A stretch of 64,000 nt of DNA from Streptococcus salivarius (GCF_000785515.1 NZ_CP009913.1:1764001-1828000); one strand, 5' to 3'; positions 37,723 to 47,380 are shown, counted from the stretch's first letter. Notes: generated by a model not told the origin, from the letters alone. A program made the numbers and translations.

Positions 37723-37857
37723 AGACTTTCCGCTGTGCTAAAGGTGAGAGAAGCACCATTGCTTCTCTCACTCGGAAGATTTGAGACTCAGGCTCAAATC
37801 TTAGGAATGGAATTCCGTTAGGAAGTCGCTTCCGTCCGTAACACCCAAGGAAAGTCT
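37723..37857. repeat. 135-bp multi-hairpin element with inverted-repeat ends
   Basis: Outer ends AGACTTTCC (37723-37731) and GGAAAGTCT (37849-37857) are perfect inverted repeats. Inside: TGAGAGAAGCA-CCAT-TGCTTCTCTCA (37745-37770), AAGATTTGAG-ACTCAGG-CTCAAATCTT (37777-37802), and GGAAG-TCG-CTTCC near 37831-37843. No ORF. It looks like a folded repeat or small non-autonomous element. Confidence 0.7.
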
Positions 37858-37870
37858 AAAATAAAAAAGA

Positions 37871-37900
37871 AAAAAACAGAGATGTCTACTAACATCTCTG
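37871..37900 (-). terminator. Terminator of clpL
   Basis: Minus strand CAGAGATGT, TAGTAG loop, ACATCTCTG and TTTTTTT. Confidence 0.9.
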
Positions 37901-37932
37901 CTTCATAATAGGATTAGGAGGTTTTATGCTTT

Positions 37933-40038
37933 TTATTTAGCATCTTTTTCTTTGATAACCAAGATACCATCTTCCATATCAGCTTCTAGGTGTTTAGCAT
38001 CAAGGTTATCCAAGTGGAAGTCTGTGACTTTGTCACGGATTTGTTGTTCAACCACACGACGGAGTGGACGAACACCCATGACTTCATCGTAGCCTTCTTC
38101 AGTCATGTATTCTTTAGCAGCTTCGCTAACTGCCAAGTCAATGTCTTTCTTAGAAAGCGTCTTGTTAACTTCAACCAACATAAGGTCTACAATCTTAGAA
38201 AGATCTTCTTTGCTCAAGTGTGAGAATTCGATGACAGCATTGAAGCGGTTAAGGAATTCTGGACGGAAGTAAGGTTTCAAACGATCCATAAGTTCTGGTT
38301 TATCAGCATCTTCTGTCAAGTTAGCTTCGTAACCAAAGCCTGCGTTTGAAGTTGCAATAATCACAGTATTCTTGAAGTTTACAGTGTTACCTTGACCATC
38401 TGTCAAACGACCATCGTCCAAAACTTGGAGGAGAAGGGTGATGACTTGAGGGTCAGCCTTTTCAATTTCGTCGAGAAGAACGATTGAGTATGGGTTACGG
38501 CGAACACGTTCTGTCAAAGTATTGCTATTGTCATCATAACCAACATAACCAGCTGTTGTACCAATCAATTTAGAAACGGCTGTGCGGTCGCTATATTCTG
38601 ACATGTCCAAACGGATAATAGCATCTTTAGTTCCGAACATATCAAGAGCCAATTGTTTAGCCAACTCAGTTTTACCAACACCAGTAGGTCCTACAAAGAG
38701 GAAGCTACCAATTGGACGGTTACCTTCGTCAAATCCTGCACGGTTACGACGGATGGCACGTGCCACTGCTTCAACGGCTTTATCTTGACCGATAACTTTA
38801 GTTTGCAAACGGTGGCCCATATCTTTCAAACGTTCGATATCAGTTGCTCCCATTTGCGATACTGGAATACCAGTCATACGTTCTACAGATTCAGCCACAT
38901 CGTTAACAGTTGCAGTGACTTTAAGGTCTGCTGTATGGTTAGCAATTTTCTTTTCAAGTTCTTCAATACGAACCTTAGCGTTTAGAGCTGCTTCGTAGTC
39001 TTCTTTGGCAGCTGCAGCTTCTTGTTTAGCTTTTTCTTCTTCAATTTCATGTTCAACAGCATTCACATCAGTCACTGGGTGTTGAGCAGCCAAGTGAGCA
39101 GCTGTTACATCGACAAGGTCGATAGCCTTATCTGGCAAGCTACGTTGTGGAATGTATTGTACAGAGAAATCTACCGCTGCCTTCAAAACATCATCTGGCA
39201 AGATAACATTGTGGTGTTTTTCATAAAGATCACGGATACCTTGGAGAATCTTGAAAGTATCTTCAGCAGAAGGAGCATTGACCTTAACTTCGTTGAAACG
39301 ACGAGCTAGGGCAGCGTTCTTCAAGATAGTGTTACGATATTCATCTTGAGTTGTTGCACCAATCACTGTCAATTCACCACGTGAAAGAGCTGGTTTCAAG
39401 ATATCAGCAAGACCTTTAGACCCTTGACCATCACCAGTGCTTCCGGCACCAAGAATTTGGTGGATTTCATCGAAGAAGAGGATAATGTTTCCAGCTTCTT
39501 TGACTTCGTTTACCAAGTTTTGAATGTTTTCTTCAAAGCTACCACGGTATTGAGTACCAGCTTCAAGTCCAGAAATATCAATTGAAATGATTTCTTTATT
39601 CTTGATAGCAGCTGGGACATCACCATTGACGATGGCTTGAGCCAAACCTTCAACTACGGCTGTTTTACCAACCCCAGCATCCCCGACAAGGACTGGGTTA
39701 TTCTTGGTACGACGAGCCAAGATTTCGCAAGCTTCTTGGATTTCTTTGTTACGTCCGATAACAGGATCCAATTTACCTTCACGAGCTTCTTCAGTCAAGT
39801 TACGACCAAGTTTAGCAATAATACCATCTTGTTTAGGTCCTTTACCTTGATGTTGAGTTGGGTTCACTGCTTCACCTTCATTACCAGGCAATTGACCTGT
39901 TTGACGGTAGATAGCAAATTCTTCAGGTGTCACTTCACGACCGTTAATCATGTAGCGACGGTTTTCTGAACGGTAACCACCCATGTTACCCATCAATTGA
40001 TTGAAAAGATCATCCATATTGTTAAAGTTGTTGTTCAT
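37933..40038 (-). CDS. clpL: ATP-dependent chaperone ClpL
   Basis: 701 residues, Hsp100 disaggregase without a ClpP-binding loop that I can see. The N-terminus [20 protein letters not shown] and '[19 protein letters not shown]' replaces the usual Clp-N repeats. First AAA+ module: [21 protein letters not shown] short coiled middle/UVR-like segment (about residues 335-365). Second module: [26 protein letters not shown], and a sensor-2 GVRPLRR. Needed for heat and acid tolerance in streptococci. It has a long leader with CtsR-like boxes and three promoters. Confidence 0.95.
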   Translation of the reverse strand: MNNNFNNMDDLFNQLMGNMGGYRSENRRYMINGREVTPEEFAIYRQTGQLPGNEGEAVNPTQHQGKGPKQDGIIAKLGRNLTEEAREGKLDPVIGRNKEIQEACEILARRTKNNPVLVGDAGVGKTAVVEGLAQAIVNGDVPAAIKNKEIISIDISGLEAGTQYRGSFEENIQNLVNEVKEAGNIILFFDEIHQILGAGSTGDGQGSKGLADILKPALSRGELTVIGATTQDEYRNTILKNAALARRFNEVKVNAPSAEDTFKILQGIRDLYEKHHNVILPDDVLKAAVDFSVQYIPQRSLPDKAIDLVDVTAAHLAAQHPVTDVNAVEHEIEEEKAKQEAAAAKEDYEAALNAKVRIEELEKKIANHTADLKVTATVNDVAESVERMTGIPVSQMGATDIERLKDMGHRLQTKVIGQDKAVEAVARAIRRNRAGFDEGNRPIGSFLFVGPTGVGKTELAKQLALDMFGTKDAIIRLDMSEYSDRTAVSKLIGTTAGYVGYDDNSNTLTERVRRNPYSIVLLDEIEKADPQVITLLLQVLDDGRLTDGQGNTVNFKNTVIIATSNAGFGYEANLTEDADKPELMDRLKPYFRPEFLNRFNAVIEFSHLSKEDLSKIVDLMLVEVNKTLSKKDIDLAVSEAAKEYMTEEGYDEVMGVRPLRRVVEQQIRDKVTDFHLDNLDAKHLEADMEDGILVIKEKDAK

Positions 40039-40104
40039 ATAATTACCTCGTTTTGTGTTTTCTTGTGAAATTTTTTAAGTGTTATTTTTATGTTAATGTG
40101 TTTT

Positions 40105-40121
40105 TTTGACTTTTACTGACC
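40105..40121 (-). promoter_or_regulatory. CtsR-like box nearest clpL
   Basis: Minus strand GGTCAGTAAAAGTCAAA (GGTCA-type direct repeat). It lies between the small leader ORF and clpL; no clear promoter is attached. Confidence 0.6.
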
Positions 40122-40127
40122 AAAATC

Positions 40128-40232
40128 CTAAAAATTTTTAGTAGCTTTAACTACTCTTCTAATAATTTCAGGTTTTGCTCTTGGTAGGAGACTGAGAACT
40201 TTCACAGTCTTAAATAAATTGTCATTTAGCAT
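40128..40232 (-). CDS. Putative small ORF in the clpL leader (34 residues)
   Basis: ATG 40232 with GAAGGTGG 5 nt upstream, stop TAG 40128. The peptide is basic: MLNDNLFKTVKVLSLLP, then 'EIIRRVVKATKNF'. It lies downstream of the three heat-shock-type promoters and about 90 nt before clpL, so it would be co-transcribed with the chaperone. No family recognised; conservation is untested. Confidence 0.5.
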   Translation of the reverse strand: MLNDNLFKTVKVLSLLPRAKPEIIRRVVKATKNF

Positions 40233-40353
40233 AAGAGCCACCTTCTTTCTGTGAATCTCTCAATATAGCTAACTCCCAAGCCTCTTTCAAAACTATGAAG
40301 AGTTTCGACGAAAGAAACTTGTACATTAAGGAATCCTTTTTCCTTATAGTTTT

Positions 40354-40408
40354 ATCATATACCTTTCATTTGATCAGGTCAAGAATTTAGTTTTGACTTT
40401 TACTGACC
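40354..40408 (-). promoter_or_regulatory. clpL promoter P3 with CtsR-like box
   Basis: Minus strand TTGACC (40377-40382), 17-nt spacer, TATGAT (40354-40359). The box GGTCAGTAAAAGTCAAA is at 40392-40408, just upstream of the -35. Confidence 0.75.
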
Positions 40409-40507
40409 TTTCAGATGAAAATTTTTGCAGACTAGCTGCAATCCTTTTTTATTGGTATATGGGCTATTTACACAGCCTTCATAAGGATTTCATTTCCTTA
40501 TGTTTAT

Positions 40508-40537
40508 ATTGTACAACATTGGTCAGTAATAGTCAAT
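40508..40537 (-). promoter_or_regulatory. clpL promoter P2 with CtsR-like box
   Basis: Minus strand TTGACT (40531-40536), 17-nt spacer, TACAAT (40508-40513). The box (plus GGTCAGTAATAGTCAAT, 40521-40537) covers the -35 and spacer. Confidence 0.8.
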
Positions 40538-40658
40538 AGTTTTTTGACTTTTTTTGGACCTTTGTTATCATTTTTTTGTAGCCAAGCTATAATTACCTTT
40601 TTACAATAATCTAGCTAATGCTACAAGACTTATAAGGAAGATAAATCCTTATGTGACT

Positions 40659-40688
40659 ATCATACACTATTAGTCAGTAAAGGTCAAT
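40659..40688 (-). promoter_or_regulatory. clpL promoter P1 with CtsR-like box
   Basis: Minus strand TTGACC (40682-40687), 17-nt spacer, TATGAT (40659-40664). The box (plus AGTCAGTAAAGGTCAAT, 40672-40688) covers the -35 and spacer. Confidence 0.8.
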
Positions 40689-40735
40689 GGTTTTGTTTGA
40701 TCTTTTTTGACCTTTTTGAGAATATTTTCCGAAAA

Positions 40736-40760
40736 GTAAAAAAGCCTACCAGAGGTAGAC
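40736..40760 (-). terminator. Terminator of the yqeG-tmcAL operon
   Basis: Minus strand GTCTACC, TCT, GGTAGGC and TTTTTT. Confidence 0.85.
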
Positions 40761-40771
40761 CTTATATAAAA

Positions 40772-41863
40772 CTATTTTACTCTATGCGGTATGCGTCCGA
40801 AGGTTTGTTCGGAAAGCTCGGGATTGCCTAATTGATAAACCTGATCTGCTTGTTGTGTAAGCATATCCCAAGGCTTCCTTCCAATCCGAGCCACTATATC
40901 CACAGACTTCTTCACAGATTTGAGATGAGACTGCCCTTTTTGAGAAAATCCAAGCACATGAATGGATTCAGGTAAAGGATTTTCCACAGCTCCAACTAGG
41001 ATATAGGTCAAAAGACGACGTACACGTGCTTTTGTATAGCGTTTGGTTGCTACCTTATCCACCAATTCCTCCACAGAAGAAACCTCACGAATAGCAGCCT
41101 TTAGACGACTAGCAATCTCTTCATTCACCTGGAAAACACTAGTCAAATCAGGGTTTGTAAGAATCTGATAAACCAGCAATTGGAAATAATTATCCCAAGA
41201 GACCTGTGGAGAAGTCTGAAAAAGTTTGCTATTGGGCATGAACTTATCCACAAAATCACTGTCTTGCTTGTGGAGACGTAGGCTGGTCGCTGAGGCGAAA
41301 GATACTTCCTTGTCTGAGGAATGATAGCCGGCTCCTTGTCTCTGGATAGGAGTCAACTTAATGCCCTTACCAGAACAAGCTTTGGCATAGGCTAGTCCTA
41401 GAATATGGTTGGGTGTATTGCCAGTAAAGTCCACACCAGCAAACTTTTCCCACATTTTTTGCGTCTTCTGTGGATAAGACAAATCACTAGGCAAACTTTC
41501 CACAAAAGCTTCCATTTCCTCGGACTTTTCAGCATAGACATCTGCTATCGCCTGATAGTCTAGGACTTCTTCCGTACCAAAAGTAAGGCTATCAATTCCC
41601 AGTCGGGATAAGATATCAACGGCTCCAGCAGCAAAATAATCGGCAGACTGAACTGCCGCCAAGAAAGGCAACTCAACCACGAGGTCTGCCCCGTTTTCCA
41701 AAGCCATCTGAGCTCTAGTCCACTTATCCACAATAGCTGGTTCACCTCGCTGAACAAAGTTCCCAGACATAGCAACAATTTTTACACCTTCAGCCTGTTC
41801 CAGGAGATACTTGTGACCGTTATGAAACGGATTGAACTCAGCAATAATACCTGTAACTGTCAT
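40772..41863 (-). CDS. tmcAL: tRNA(Met) cytidine acetate ligase (TmcAL)
   Basis: 363 residues, formerly YlbM. The nucleotidyltransferase-like N-terminus has [20 protein letters not shown] (HxGH) and [17 protein letters not shown]; later '[16 protein letters not shown]' is a further substrate-site motif. Makes ac4C34 in elongator tRNA-Met using acetate and ATP. Last gene of the operon, 6 nt after yqeM. Confidence 0.93.
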   Translation of the reverse strand: MTVTGIIAEFNPFHNGHKYLLEQAEGVKIVAMSGNFVQRGEPAIVDKWTRAQMALENGADLVVELPFLAAVQSADYFAAGAVDILSRLGIDSLTFGTEEVLDYQAIADVYAEKSEEMEAFVESLPSDLSYPQKTQKMWEKFAGVDFTGNTPNHILGLAYAKACSGKGIKLTPIQRQGAGYHSSDKEVSFASATSLRLHKQDSDFVDKFMPNSKLFQTSPQVSWDNYFQLLVYQILTNPDLTSVFQVNEEIASRLKAAIREVSSVEELVDKVATKRYTKARVRRLLTYILVGAVENPLPESIHVLGFSQKGQSHLKSVKKSVDIVARIGRKPWDMLTQQADQVYQLGNPELSEQTFGRIPHRVK

Positions 41864-41869
41864 AGTCTC

Positions 41870-42610
41870 TTACTTTTGGGCCACAAAGAACCAACGTGCA
41901 CTAGTTTCAGTCGGTTCCTTATCCTCGAAATCAGCGTAAAGTTTGAAAGATTTGAAGCCAGCTTGCTCCAACAAGATATCATAAGTCAAGACCTCATAGG
42001 TACGCTCCTCATGGACCTCATCATGTCGGCTAAAGCTTCCATCTTCCTCTTGGACAAAGAAGGTCAATTCATGGACAATAGAATGTGGAGCCGCATCCTC
42101 ATAGGTATCCCAAAGCATGGCAAAGTCTTCTGCATTTTCATGGTAGGAATAACCAGGGAAAACCTCATCCGTCTGATAGGTTGAGTGCACATCAAAGATA
42201 AAGACACCATCTTCATTCAGGGCATTGTAAACCTCCTTGAAGACGTCCCCAACCTCTACTTCGTCCTGCATATAGCAGATTGAATCTGAGTAGCAAGTAA
42301 CAAAGTCGTACTTACCAGCTTGCGATAAATCCAACATGTTGCCTTCAATAAAGTCAATTTTCTGTTTGGCAGAAGACGCACGTTTCTCCGCAATCTTCAA
42401 CATATCAGCACTCAAATCGAGTCCAGTTACATCAAAACCAGCTTGAGAAAAACGTACAGATTGAATCCCAGTTCCACAAGCCAATTCAAGCAATTTCTTT
42501 TTGTCTTTAGTCTTTGGTAAATGACGGAGGGAAAAATCCGTCCACAAATCGTAAAGACTATCATCCATAACAGCGTCGTATACCGCCGCGAAAGTTTCAT
42601 AAGTAGCCAT
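41870..42610 (-). CDS. yqeM: SAM-dependent methyltransferase YqeM-like
   Basis: 246 residues. Class I methyltransferase: LLELACGTGIQSVRFSQAGFDVTGLDLS (motif I and II), then 'FDFVTCYSDSICYM'-type motif IV region and a beta-rich C-terminal part. The substrate is unknown. Position between rsfS and tmcAL matches the conserved Firmicute operon. About 320 nt, with a repeat, separates it from rsfS. Confidence 0.85.
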   Translation of the reverse strand: MATYETFAAVYDAVMDDSLYDLWTDFSLRHLPKTKDKKKLLELACGTGIQSVRFSQAGFDVTGLDLSADMLKIAEKRASSAKQKIDFIEGNMLDLSQAGKYDFVTCYSDSICYMQDEVEVGDVFKEVYNALNEDGVFIFDVHSTYQTDEVFPGYSYHENAEDFAMLWDTYEDAAPHSIVHELTFFVQEEDGSFSRHDEVHEERTYEVLTYDILLEQAGFKSFKLYADFEDKEPTETSARWFFVAQK

Positions 42611-42655
42611 AATTATGATACCAAGTTCGCCCGTAATCGGAAAGAAAATTAGGAG

Positions 42656-42838
42656 CTTGGACTTGGAGAAATCTCCAAGTCCAAGATGTCTATTTTCCGA
42701 CGATTACAGGACGGGTTCAAATCCTTTCTAAGATACAAAGGGCTTCAAAAGCACAGAGAAAATAGGAAACTTTCTGCCGTATCGCCGGATACAAGGAAAG
42801 TTTATCTTTTTCTCATAGTTTTTGGTTCGTGTTCAGTT
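42656..42838. repeat. Intergenic repeat, copy 2, with near-perfect palindrome
   Basis: A 14-bp stem CTTGGACTTGGAGA / TCTCCAAGTCCAAG (42656-42685, 2-nt loop) is followed by AAGATGTCT, as in the ddl terminator region. From 42730 come AAGATACAAAGGGC, AAATAGGAAACT, an AAACTTTC...GAAAGTTT hairpin and TATCTTTTTCT, then GTTCAG: the same order as 1507-1620. Non-coding, inside the rsfS-yqeM gap. Confidence 0.7.
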
Positions 42839-42928
42839 GACAAATTAACTCAACACAAGGCTCTATCCTTCCTATTAAATCTTTAGTTTAAGCAACAAAA
42901 CCCAGTTGTCGCCAACTGAGTTCAATTT

Positions 42929-43282
42929 TTATGCCAAATAAGCTGACACATCCACCATTGGTGCTTCGTGCCAGAGTTTTTCAAGGTTATAATGAGCACG
43001 TTCATCTTCTGTAAAGATGTGGACAACGACGTCGTTAAGATCCAAAAGAATCCAACCACCCTTGTTGTCACCTTCCATGTGGCTAGCATCAAGGCCAGCT
43101 TCTTTCACTTTCTCACGGATGTTATCAGCAATAGCTTCCAACTGACGGCTATTCATTGCACTCAAAATAACAAAGTAATCTGTTAGGCTTGTAAGGCCAT
43201 ACAAATCAAGGGCAACAATGTCTTCAGCTCGCTTTTCATCAGCGGCTTTGACAACCAATTCAAGTAATTCTTCTTTAGTCAA
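42929..43282 (-). CDS. rsfS: Ribosomal silencing factor RsfS
   Basis: 117 residues of the Iojap family: '[25 protein letters not shown]', '[10 protein letters not shown]', '[29 protein letters not shown]'. Binds uL14 on the 50S subunit and blocks subunit joining when nutrients are short. Follows yqeK by 23 nt in the conserved operon. Confidence 0.96.
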   Translation of the reverse strand: MTKEELLELVVKAADEKRAEDIVALDLYGLTSLTDYFVILSAMNSRQLEAIADNIREKVKEAGLDASHMEGDNKGGWILLDLNDVVVHIFTEDERAHYNLEKLWHEAPMVDVSAYLA

Positions 43283-43305
43283 TGATATTCTCCAGTAATT
43301 TGTTA

Positions 43306-43896
43306 TTAATCTTTTAAGTAATGCACAAAAGCATTATAGGTTTCCAAGGTTTGCGGGAAAATCGGCAAGGCCTGATGAGCCAAGTGTTCCACGGTATGAA
43401 CTGTCTCAAAAGCAACGGCCTTATCCAAGGATTGCTCTGCTACTTGTCTAGCTTCCTCTACCAAAGGGAAATTACGGTTATGCTCAATATAATCAGCCAC
43501 ATAGACAATCTTATCTAGGGTTGACATTTCATGGCTTCCGACGGTATGGATTTCAATACTGCGTAGAATCTCAGGATCAGTCAAGCCCAAATCTTCTTGG
43601 ATTTTGTAAATCCCAACCATGCCATGCCAGACATTATTCCCCCAATTTTTCAATTCAGGATCAAGCTCATACTTATCAATAAGCCCCAAGAATTCCTGAT
43701 CTGGAAGTTCCTTGGCATAATCATGAAGCAAACCAGCCAAGCCAGCTTTCTCAGTATCATACCCGTACTTTTCAGCAAGAGCAATAGCAGCTCGCTCAAC
43801 ACCCAGGACATGATTGAAGCGTTTAGGACTCATGACCGCTCGAATCTTTTCAAGAAGTTCTTCACGAGAATAGTCTAGGTATTTTTCATAGGTCAT
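43306..43896 (-). CDS. yqeK: HD-domain hydrolase YqeK
   Basis: 196 residues. HD-domain metal ligands: [25 protein letters not shown] (HD), '[13 protein letters not shown]' and '[24 protein letters not shown]'. YqeK proteins hydrolyse Ap4A symmetrically. Overlaps nadD by ATGA. Confidence 0.93.
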   Translation of the reverse strand: MTYEKYLDYSREELLEKIRAVMSPKRFNHVLGVERAAIALAEKYGYDTEKAGLAGLLHDYAKELPDQEFLGLIDKYELDPELKNWGNNVWHGMVGIYKIQEDLGLTDPEILRSIEIHTVGSHEMSTLDKIVYVADYIEHNRNFPLVEEARQVAEQSLDKAVAFETVHTVEHLAHQALPIFPQTLETYNAFVHYLKD

Positions 43897-44525
43897 TTAT
43901 AGAGCCCCGCTTTCTTGATGTAGGCAAGTACAGACTGTGGCACCATAAAGTTAGGTGTGCGATCCTTCTTAATGTAGGCTCTAACTGCACTCGAACTAAT
44001 ATCCATAAGGGGCACATCCACCCAAATAACTGGGTAAGACGTTCCAGCCTTATACTTAGGACGCTGAACACCAACAAATTGTACCATCTCGATAAGTTCA
44101 TCAATACGATGCCACTTAGGTAGGTATTCGACCATATCCGCTCCAATAATAAAGTAATAATCCGTATCAGGATTCGCTTCCGTCAAGAGCTTCATGGTGT
44201 CATAAGTATAGCTGATTCCCTTACGTTCCAACTCAATGGTTTCGATGTCCAATCCTTCGATACCGTTAATAGCCAACATAAGCATATTAAGACGGTGTTT
44301 TTCATCAATGGTCTCTTTTTTATCGACATGAGGTGGCTCATATTCAGGCATGAGAAGAACTTCATCGAGACCTAACTGCTGACGCACCTGGTCAGCAACA
44401 ACCAAGTGGGCATTATGAACAGGATTGAAGTTTCCACCTAATATTCCCACTTGCTTACGGCCTGTATCTTTGATTTCTTCCTCTAGTTGAACCTTTGTAA
44501 ATGGGGTTACGAGATCTAGTGCCAT
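43893..44525 (-). CDS. nadD: Nicotinate-nucleotide adenylyltransferase
   Basis: About 210 residues. Makes NaAD for NAD synthesis. N-terminal [20 protein letters not shown] with the HxxH-type nucleotidyl-transfer site, '[15 protein letters not shown]', and '[25 protein letters not shown]' with the ISSTxIR-like motif. The ATG at 44525 has AGGAGG 6 nt upstream; an upstream in-frame ATG lacks one. Confidence 0.95.
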   Translation of the reverse strand: MALDLVTPFTKVQLEEEIKDTGRKQVGILGGNFNPVHNAHLVVADQVRQQLGLDEVLLMPEYEPPHVDKKETIDEKHRLNMLMLAINGIEGLDIETIELERKGISYTYDTMKLLTEANPDTDYYFIIGADMVEYLPKWHRIDELIEMVQFVGVQRPKYKAGTSYPVIWVDVPLMDISSSAVRAYIKKDRTPNFMVPQSVLAYIKKAGLYK

Positions 44526-44632
44526 GTACGCCTCCTCTTTCTCAAGCATTATACAACTGACTTAAGGCTAGCTTTAATGCTTCAAAAGTGTTCCTATACC
44601 TTAGTTTTTCCTTCACCAAGCAAAGTCAGCAA

Positions 44633-44950
44633 CTATTTTTGGATAGCCTTGACCTTTGGTGACAACTTGCGATTTTCTTTTTTAGCTGATTCTTTATAGA
44701 GAATCAAGATACGTCCAATCTTAAGGACTGTATCACAGCCAATTTCTTCTTCCAAGATTTCGGCAACTTCATGGATATCTTCCATGGTATTTTGGAGTAG
44801 GGTTACTTTGATCAATTCACGAGCATCAAGGGCGTTACGAACGCTAGTTTTGATGTGGTCGTTAAGACCGTTTTTCCCGATTTGTACAATAGGTTTGAGA
44901 GTGTGTGCTTCCGATTTGAGGAAGGCACGTTGTTTTGATGTTAATGACAT
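44633..44950 (-). CDS. yhbY: CRM-domain RNA-binding protein YhbY
   Basis: About 105 residues. MSLTSKQRAFLKSEAH, 'PIVQIGKNGLNDHIKTSV' with the GxxG-type loop, and 'ALDARELIKVTLLQNT', all typical of the CRM domain that binds pre-50S ribosomes. ATG 44950 follows AAAAGGAA; upstream in-frame codons belong to a hairpin-rich gap. Confidence 0.94.
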   Translation of the reverse strand: MSLTSKQRAFLKSEAHTLKPIVQIGKNGLNDHIKTSVRNALDARELIKVTLLQNTMEDIHEVAEILEEEIGCDTVLKIGRILILYKESAKKENRKLSPKVKAIQK

Positions 44951-45022
44951 GTTTATTCCTTTTAATTTTTTTGCTGTTTTTCTTAGGTGATACGGTGCTA
45001 GCAAACCTTCGATTTCATAGCT

Positions 45023-45084
45023 AATTTTTGAGCCTAAGGTCTCAAAAATTCCGAATCCAAGTAACATTTTATGTTACTTGGATT
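45023..45084. repeat. Two tandem strong hairpins between yqeH and yhbY
   Basis: AATTTTTGAG-8 nt-CTCAAAAATT (45023-45050) and a 14-bp stem AATCCAAGTAACAT-TTT-ATGTTACTTGGATT (45054-45084). They lie inside the operon; no T run follows on the minus strand. Confidence 0.75.
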
Positions 45085-45187
45085 ACTATCACAGCGAAAA
45101 ACACATCGTTTGCTCATGACCTAAATCTAGGCAAACTTCATGTTCATTGAAAAGACGCTTTTTATGCTTTTAACTACTTTATTAAGT

Positions 45188-46306
45188 TTAAATAATCGCT
45201 TTTCGTACGACGACGCCAACACCTTCTGGTGCCCAGGCAGCAACGATGGTTGGTTGGTCAGCTTTTCCTTGGACACGGATCCAGCCTAGTCCTGAGAAGA
45301 CAATGTCTGTCTTATCTTTAATGGTGAATTCGTGACGGACAAGTTTTGGAAAATCGGCAAGCTCCTTTGGTCCAGGAGGCATGAGAAGACTTCCAACATG
45401 CTTATCATAGAAGACATCTGCGCCTTCAAGCTTGGTGCGATGAAGCTTCAAGTTATTATCAAAGAAGGCTGTAAAACCTTGCTTATTCCCATCAATAAAG
45501 TCAAAACGTCCAAGACCACCTAGGAATAGGGTTTGACCTGCATTTAACTGGTAAGTTTTTGGCTTAATCTCCTTCTTAGGACTAACGTACTTGAGGTCCT
45601 TGGCTGACAGATAGTGTGCCATCTGGTGGCGGTGAATGATTCCTGGTGTATCAAAAATGTAAGTACCATCATCCAGAGGAATTTCAATCTTATCAAGAGT
45701 TGTTCCAGGAAAACGAGAAGTCGTAATAACATCTTTATCACCTGTGATTTCCTTGATAATCGCATTAATTAAGGTCGACTTACCAACATTCGTAACACCG
45801 ACAACATAAACATCACATCCCTTACGGAGATCTTCAATACGTTGAATCAACTCTTTAATAGCGTGATGATTTTGGGCAGACGTCAACATGACATCCACAG
45901 GACGCATTCCTTCTTCATGGGCACGTTCTGTCAACCATTGGGTCACCTTACCATCTTTAACAGATTTCGGCAGGATATCCTTTTTATTTCCGACCAAGAG
46001 CACATCATTACCAGAAACAAAGCGTGACAAGCCTGGAATAACTGATCCATTGAAATCGAAAATATCAACAACATTGACAACGAGGGCGTCACTGTCTCCA
46101 ACTTCATGAAGCAATTTTAAAAATTCATCATCTGTGATGTGGACGTCCACAATTTCATTATAGTGACGAAGACGGAAACAACGTTGACAGTACAACTCGC
46201 CTGTTTCTTCAGCTTTTTTTATCGAGCTAGCGGGTGTGTAACCAGCCTTTTCTTTATCTTCTGTTTGAATTTGGGCTCCACAGCCAATACAAAATAATTC
46301 TTCCAT
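45188..46306 (-). CDS. yqeH: Ribosome biogenesis GTPase YqeH
   Basis: 372 residues. N-terminal zinc finger (CIGCGAQIQ and YCQRCFRLRHY), then a circularly permuted GTPase: NKKDILPKS (G4), 'TSAQNHHAIKEL' (G5), GVTNVGKSTLINAI (G1), FPGTTLDKI (G2), and DTPGIIH (G3). Acts in 30S assembly. The ATG overlaps the yqeG stop (TAATG). Confidence 0.96.
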   Translation of the reverse strand: MEELFCIGCGAQIQTEDKEKAGYTPASSIKKAEETGELYCQRCFRLRHYNEIVDVHITDDEFLKLLHEVGDSDALVVNVVDIFDFNGSVIPGLSRFVSGNDVLLVGNKKDILPKSVKDGKVTQWLTERAHEEGMRPVDVMLTSAQNHHAIKELIQRIEDLRKGCDVYVVGVTNVGKSTLINAIIKEITGDKDVITTSRFPGTTLDKIEIPLDDGTYIFDTPGIIHRHQMAHYLSAKDLKYVSPKKEIKPKTYQLNAGQTLFLGGLGRFDFIDGNKQGFTAFFDNNLKLHRTKLEGADVFYDKHVGSLLMPPGPKELADFPKLVRHEFTIKDKTDIVFSGLGWIRVQGKADQPTIVAAWAPEGVGVVVRKAII

Positions 46307-46833
46307 TAAATTCCTTTGTTAAAGGTCATTGGACCATATGCTTTTTCAATCTTTTTCCACATGCGACGCTCACGCCAACGGTTAAACTTGGTTACCCAAG
46401 CGTCTGATTGTACCAAGGGTTTGACCAAAATCGAGCGAATACCTGCTCGGTGGCTAGCTCTGATATCAGTCATGAGCTGGTCACCCACCATAACAACTTC
46501 ATCGCGGTTAAAGTGATAACGCTCAATCGCTTCATTAATTCCTTTAGTAAAAGGCTTCATGGCACGACTTACGAAATCTACGTGGAAATTCGCAACCGCA
46601 CGTTCAACACGCTCATGCTTATTATTAGAAACCACAACCACAGGGATATCAGCCTCTGTCATATCATCTAACCAAGCACGTAGCTCAGGAGTCCCATCAG
46701 GGTTATTCCAAGCAATCAAGGTGTTATCCAAATCGACCAAGACAGCACGAATACCATGCTCACGCAGCTGGTCAGGTTTCAAATCGTAAACAGCCTCCAC
46801 CATAAAATGGGGCCTATAATCGTCTATACTCAT
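46306..46833 (-). CDS. yqeG: HAD-family phosphatase YqeG
   Basis: 175 residues, HAD subfamily IIIA. Motif I VLVDLDNTLIAWNNPDG (nucleophile Asp), motif II VVVSNN, 'MKPFTKGINEAIERY' and motif III VVMVGDQLMTDIRASHRAG. First gene of the yqeGH-yhbY-nadD-yqeK-rsfS-yqeM-tmcAL operon. The substrate is not known; mitochondrial relatives are phosphatidylglycerophosphate phosphatases. Confidence 0.9.
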   Translation of the reverse strand: MSIDDYRPHFMVEAVYDLKPDQLREHGIRAVLVDLDNTLIAWNNPDGTPELRAWLDDMTEADIPVVVVSNNKHERVERAVANFHVDFVSRAMKPFTKGINEAIERYHFNRDEVVMVGDQLMTDIRASHRAGIRSILVKPLVQSDAWVTKFNRWRERRMWKKIEKAYGPMTFNKGI

Positions 46834-46937
46834 TTTTTCTCCAAAATGTTAGTTTACCTCTTATTTTACCATATTTTTAAGGTTTATGTGTGGGACTTAA
46901 GTCCTATTTTTTAAGAACAGCTTTGACACGATAGTAT

Positions 46938-46966
46938 AGAAAAAGAGCCACAATCCCTTGGGCTCT
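46938..46966 (-). terminator. Terminator after the EamA pseudogene
   Basis: Minus strand AGAGCC, 11-nt loop, GGCTCT and TTTTTC. Confidence 0.8.
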
Positions 46967-46970
46967 GTCC

Positions 46971-47380
46971 TTATCTTTGAATTTTTTCTTGTTTTTTAAG
47001 GGCTACTAAATCCTTAAGCGAAATGAGAATAACGGCAAGAACAATTAGAACCATGCCAACCACATCAATAGCGAAGAAATGGTCACCCATGATTAAGACC
47101 GTCAAAATGACTGATGCTACTGGTTCAAAACCAGACCAAAGACTGCAAATAAGGAGATTGTCACCAAGGTTTTCTTATCCTTAATAGCTTGAGCCAACTT
47201 GTCTCTCTGCCTGAAAAAGACCGAAGCCGTTAGTAAAATTCCAGCCAGAATCAAACGTAAACTCGTTAGAAGATTGACGTTAACCCCATGAGCCATCAAG
47301 TATTGACCTGAAACCCCTGAAATCCCCCAGGCAATCCCAGCAGTTATGACCATCAGACTACCTTTTAGCGTCTTTGACAT
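46971..47380 (-). pseudogene. EamA/DMT-family transporter with an internal deletion
   Basis: The first 87 codons give two to three helices (SLMVITAGIAWGISGVSGQYL, LRLILAGILLTASVFF, 'TISLFAVFGLVLNQ'). Then comes TAG. In another frame from about 47118 the sequence continues as the normal C-terminus of the family: EPVASVILTVLIMGDHFF, 'IDVVGMVLIVLAVILISL', to TAA 46971. About 140 of the usual 300 residues remain, so roughly 160 codons are gone and the joint is out of frame. The original terminator is kept. Exported or imported substrate unknown. Confidence 0.85.
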
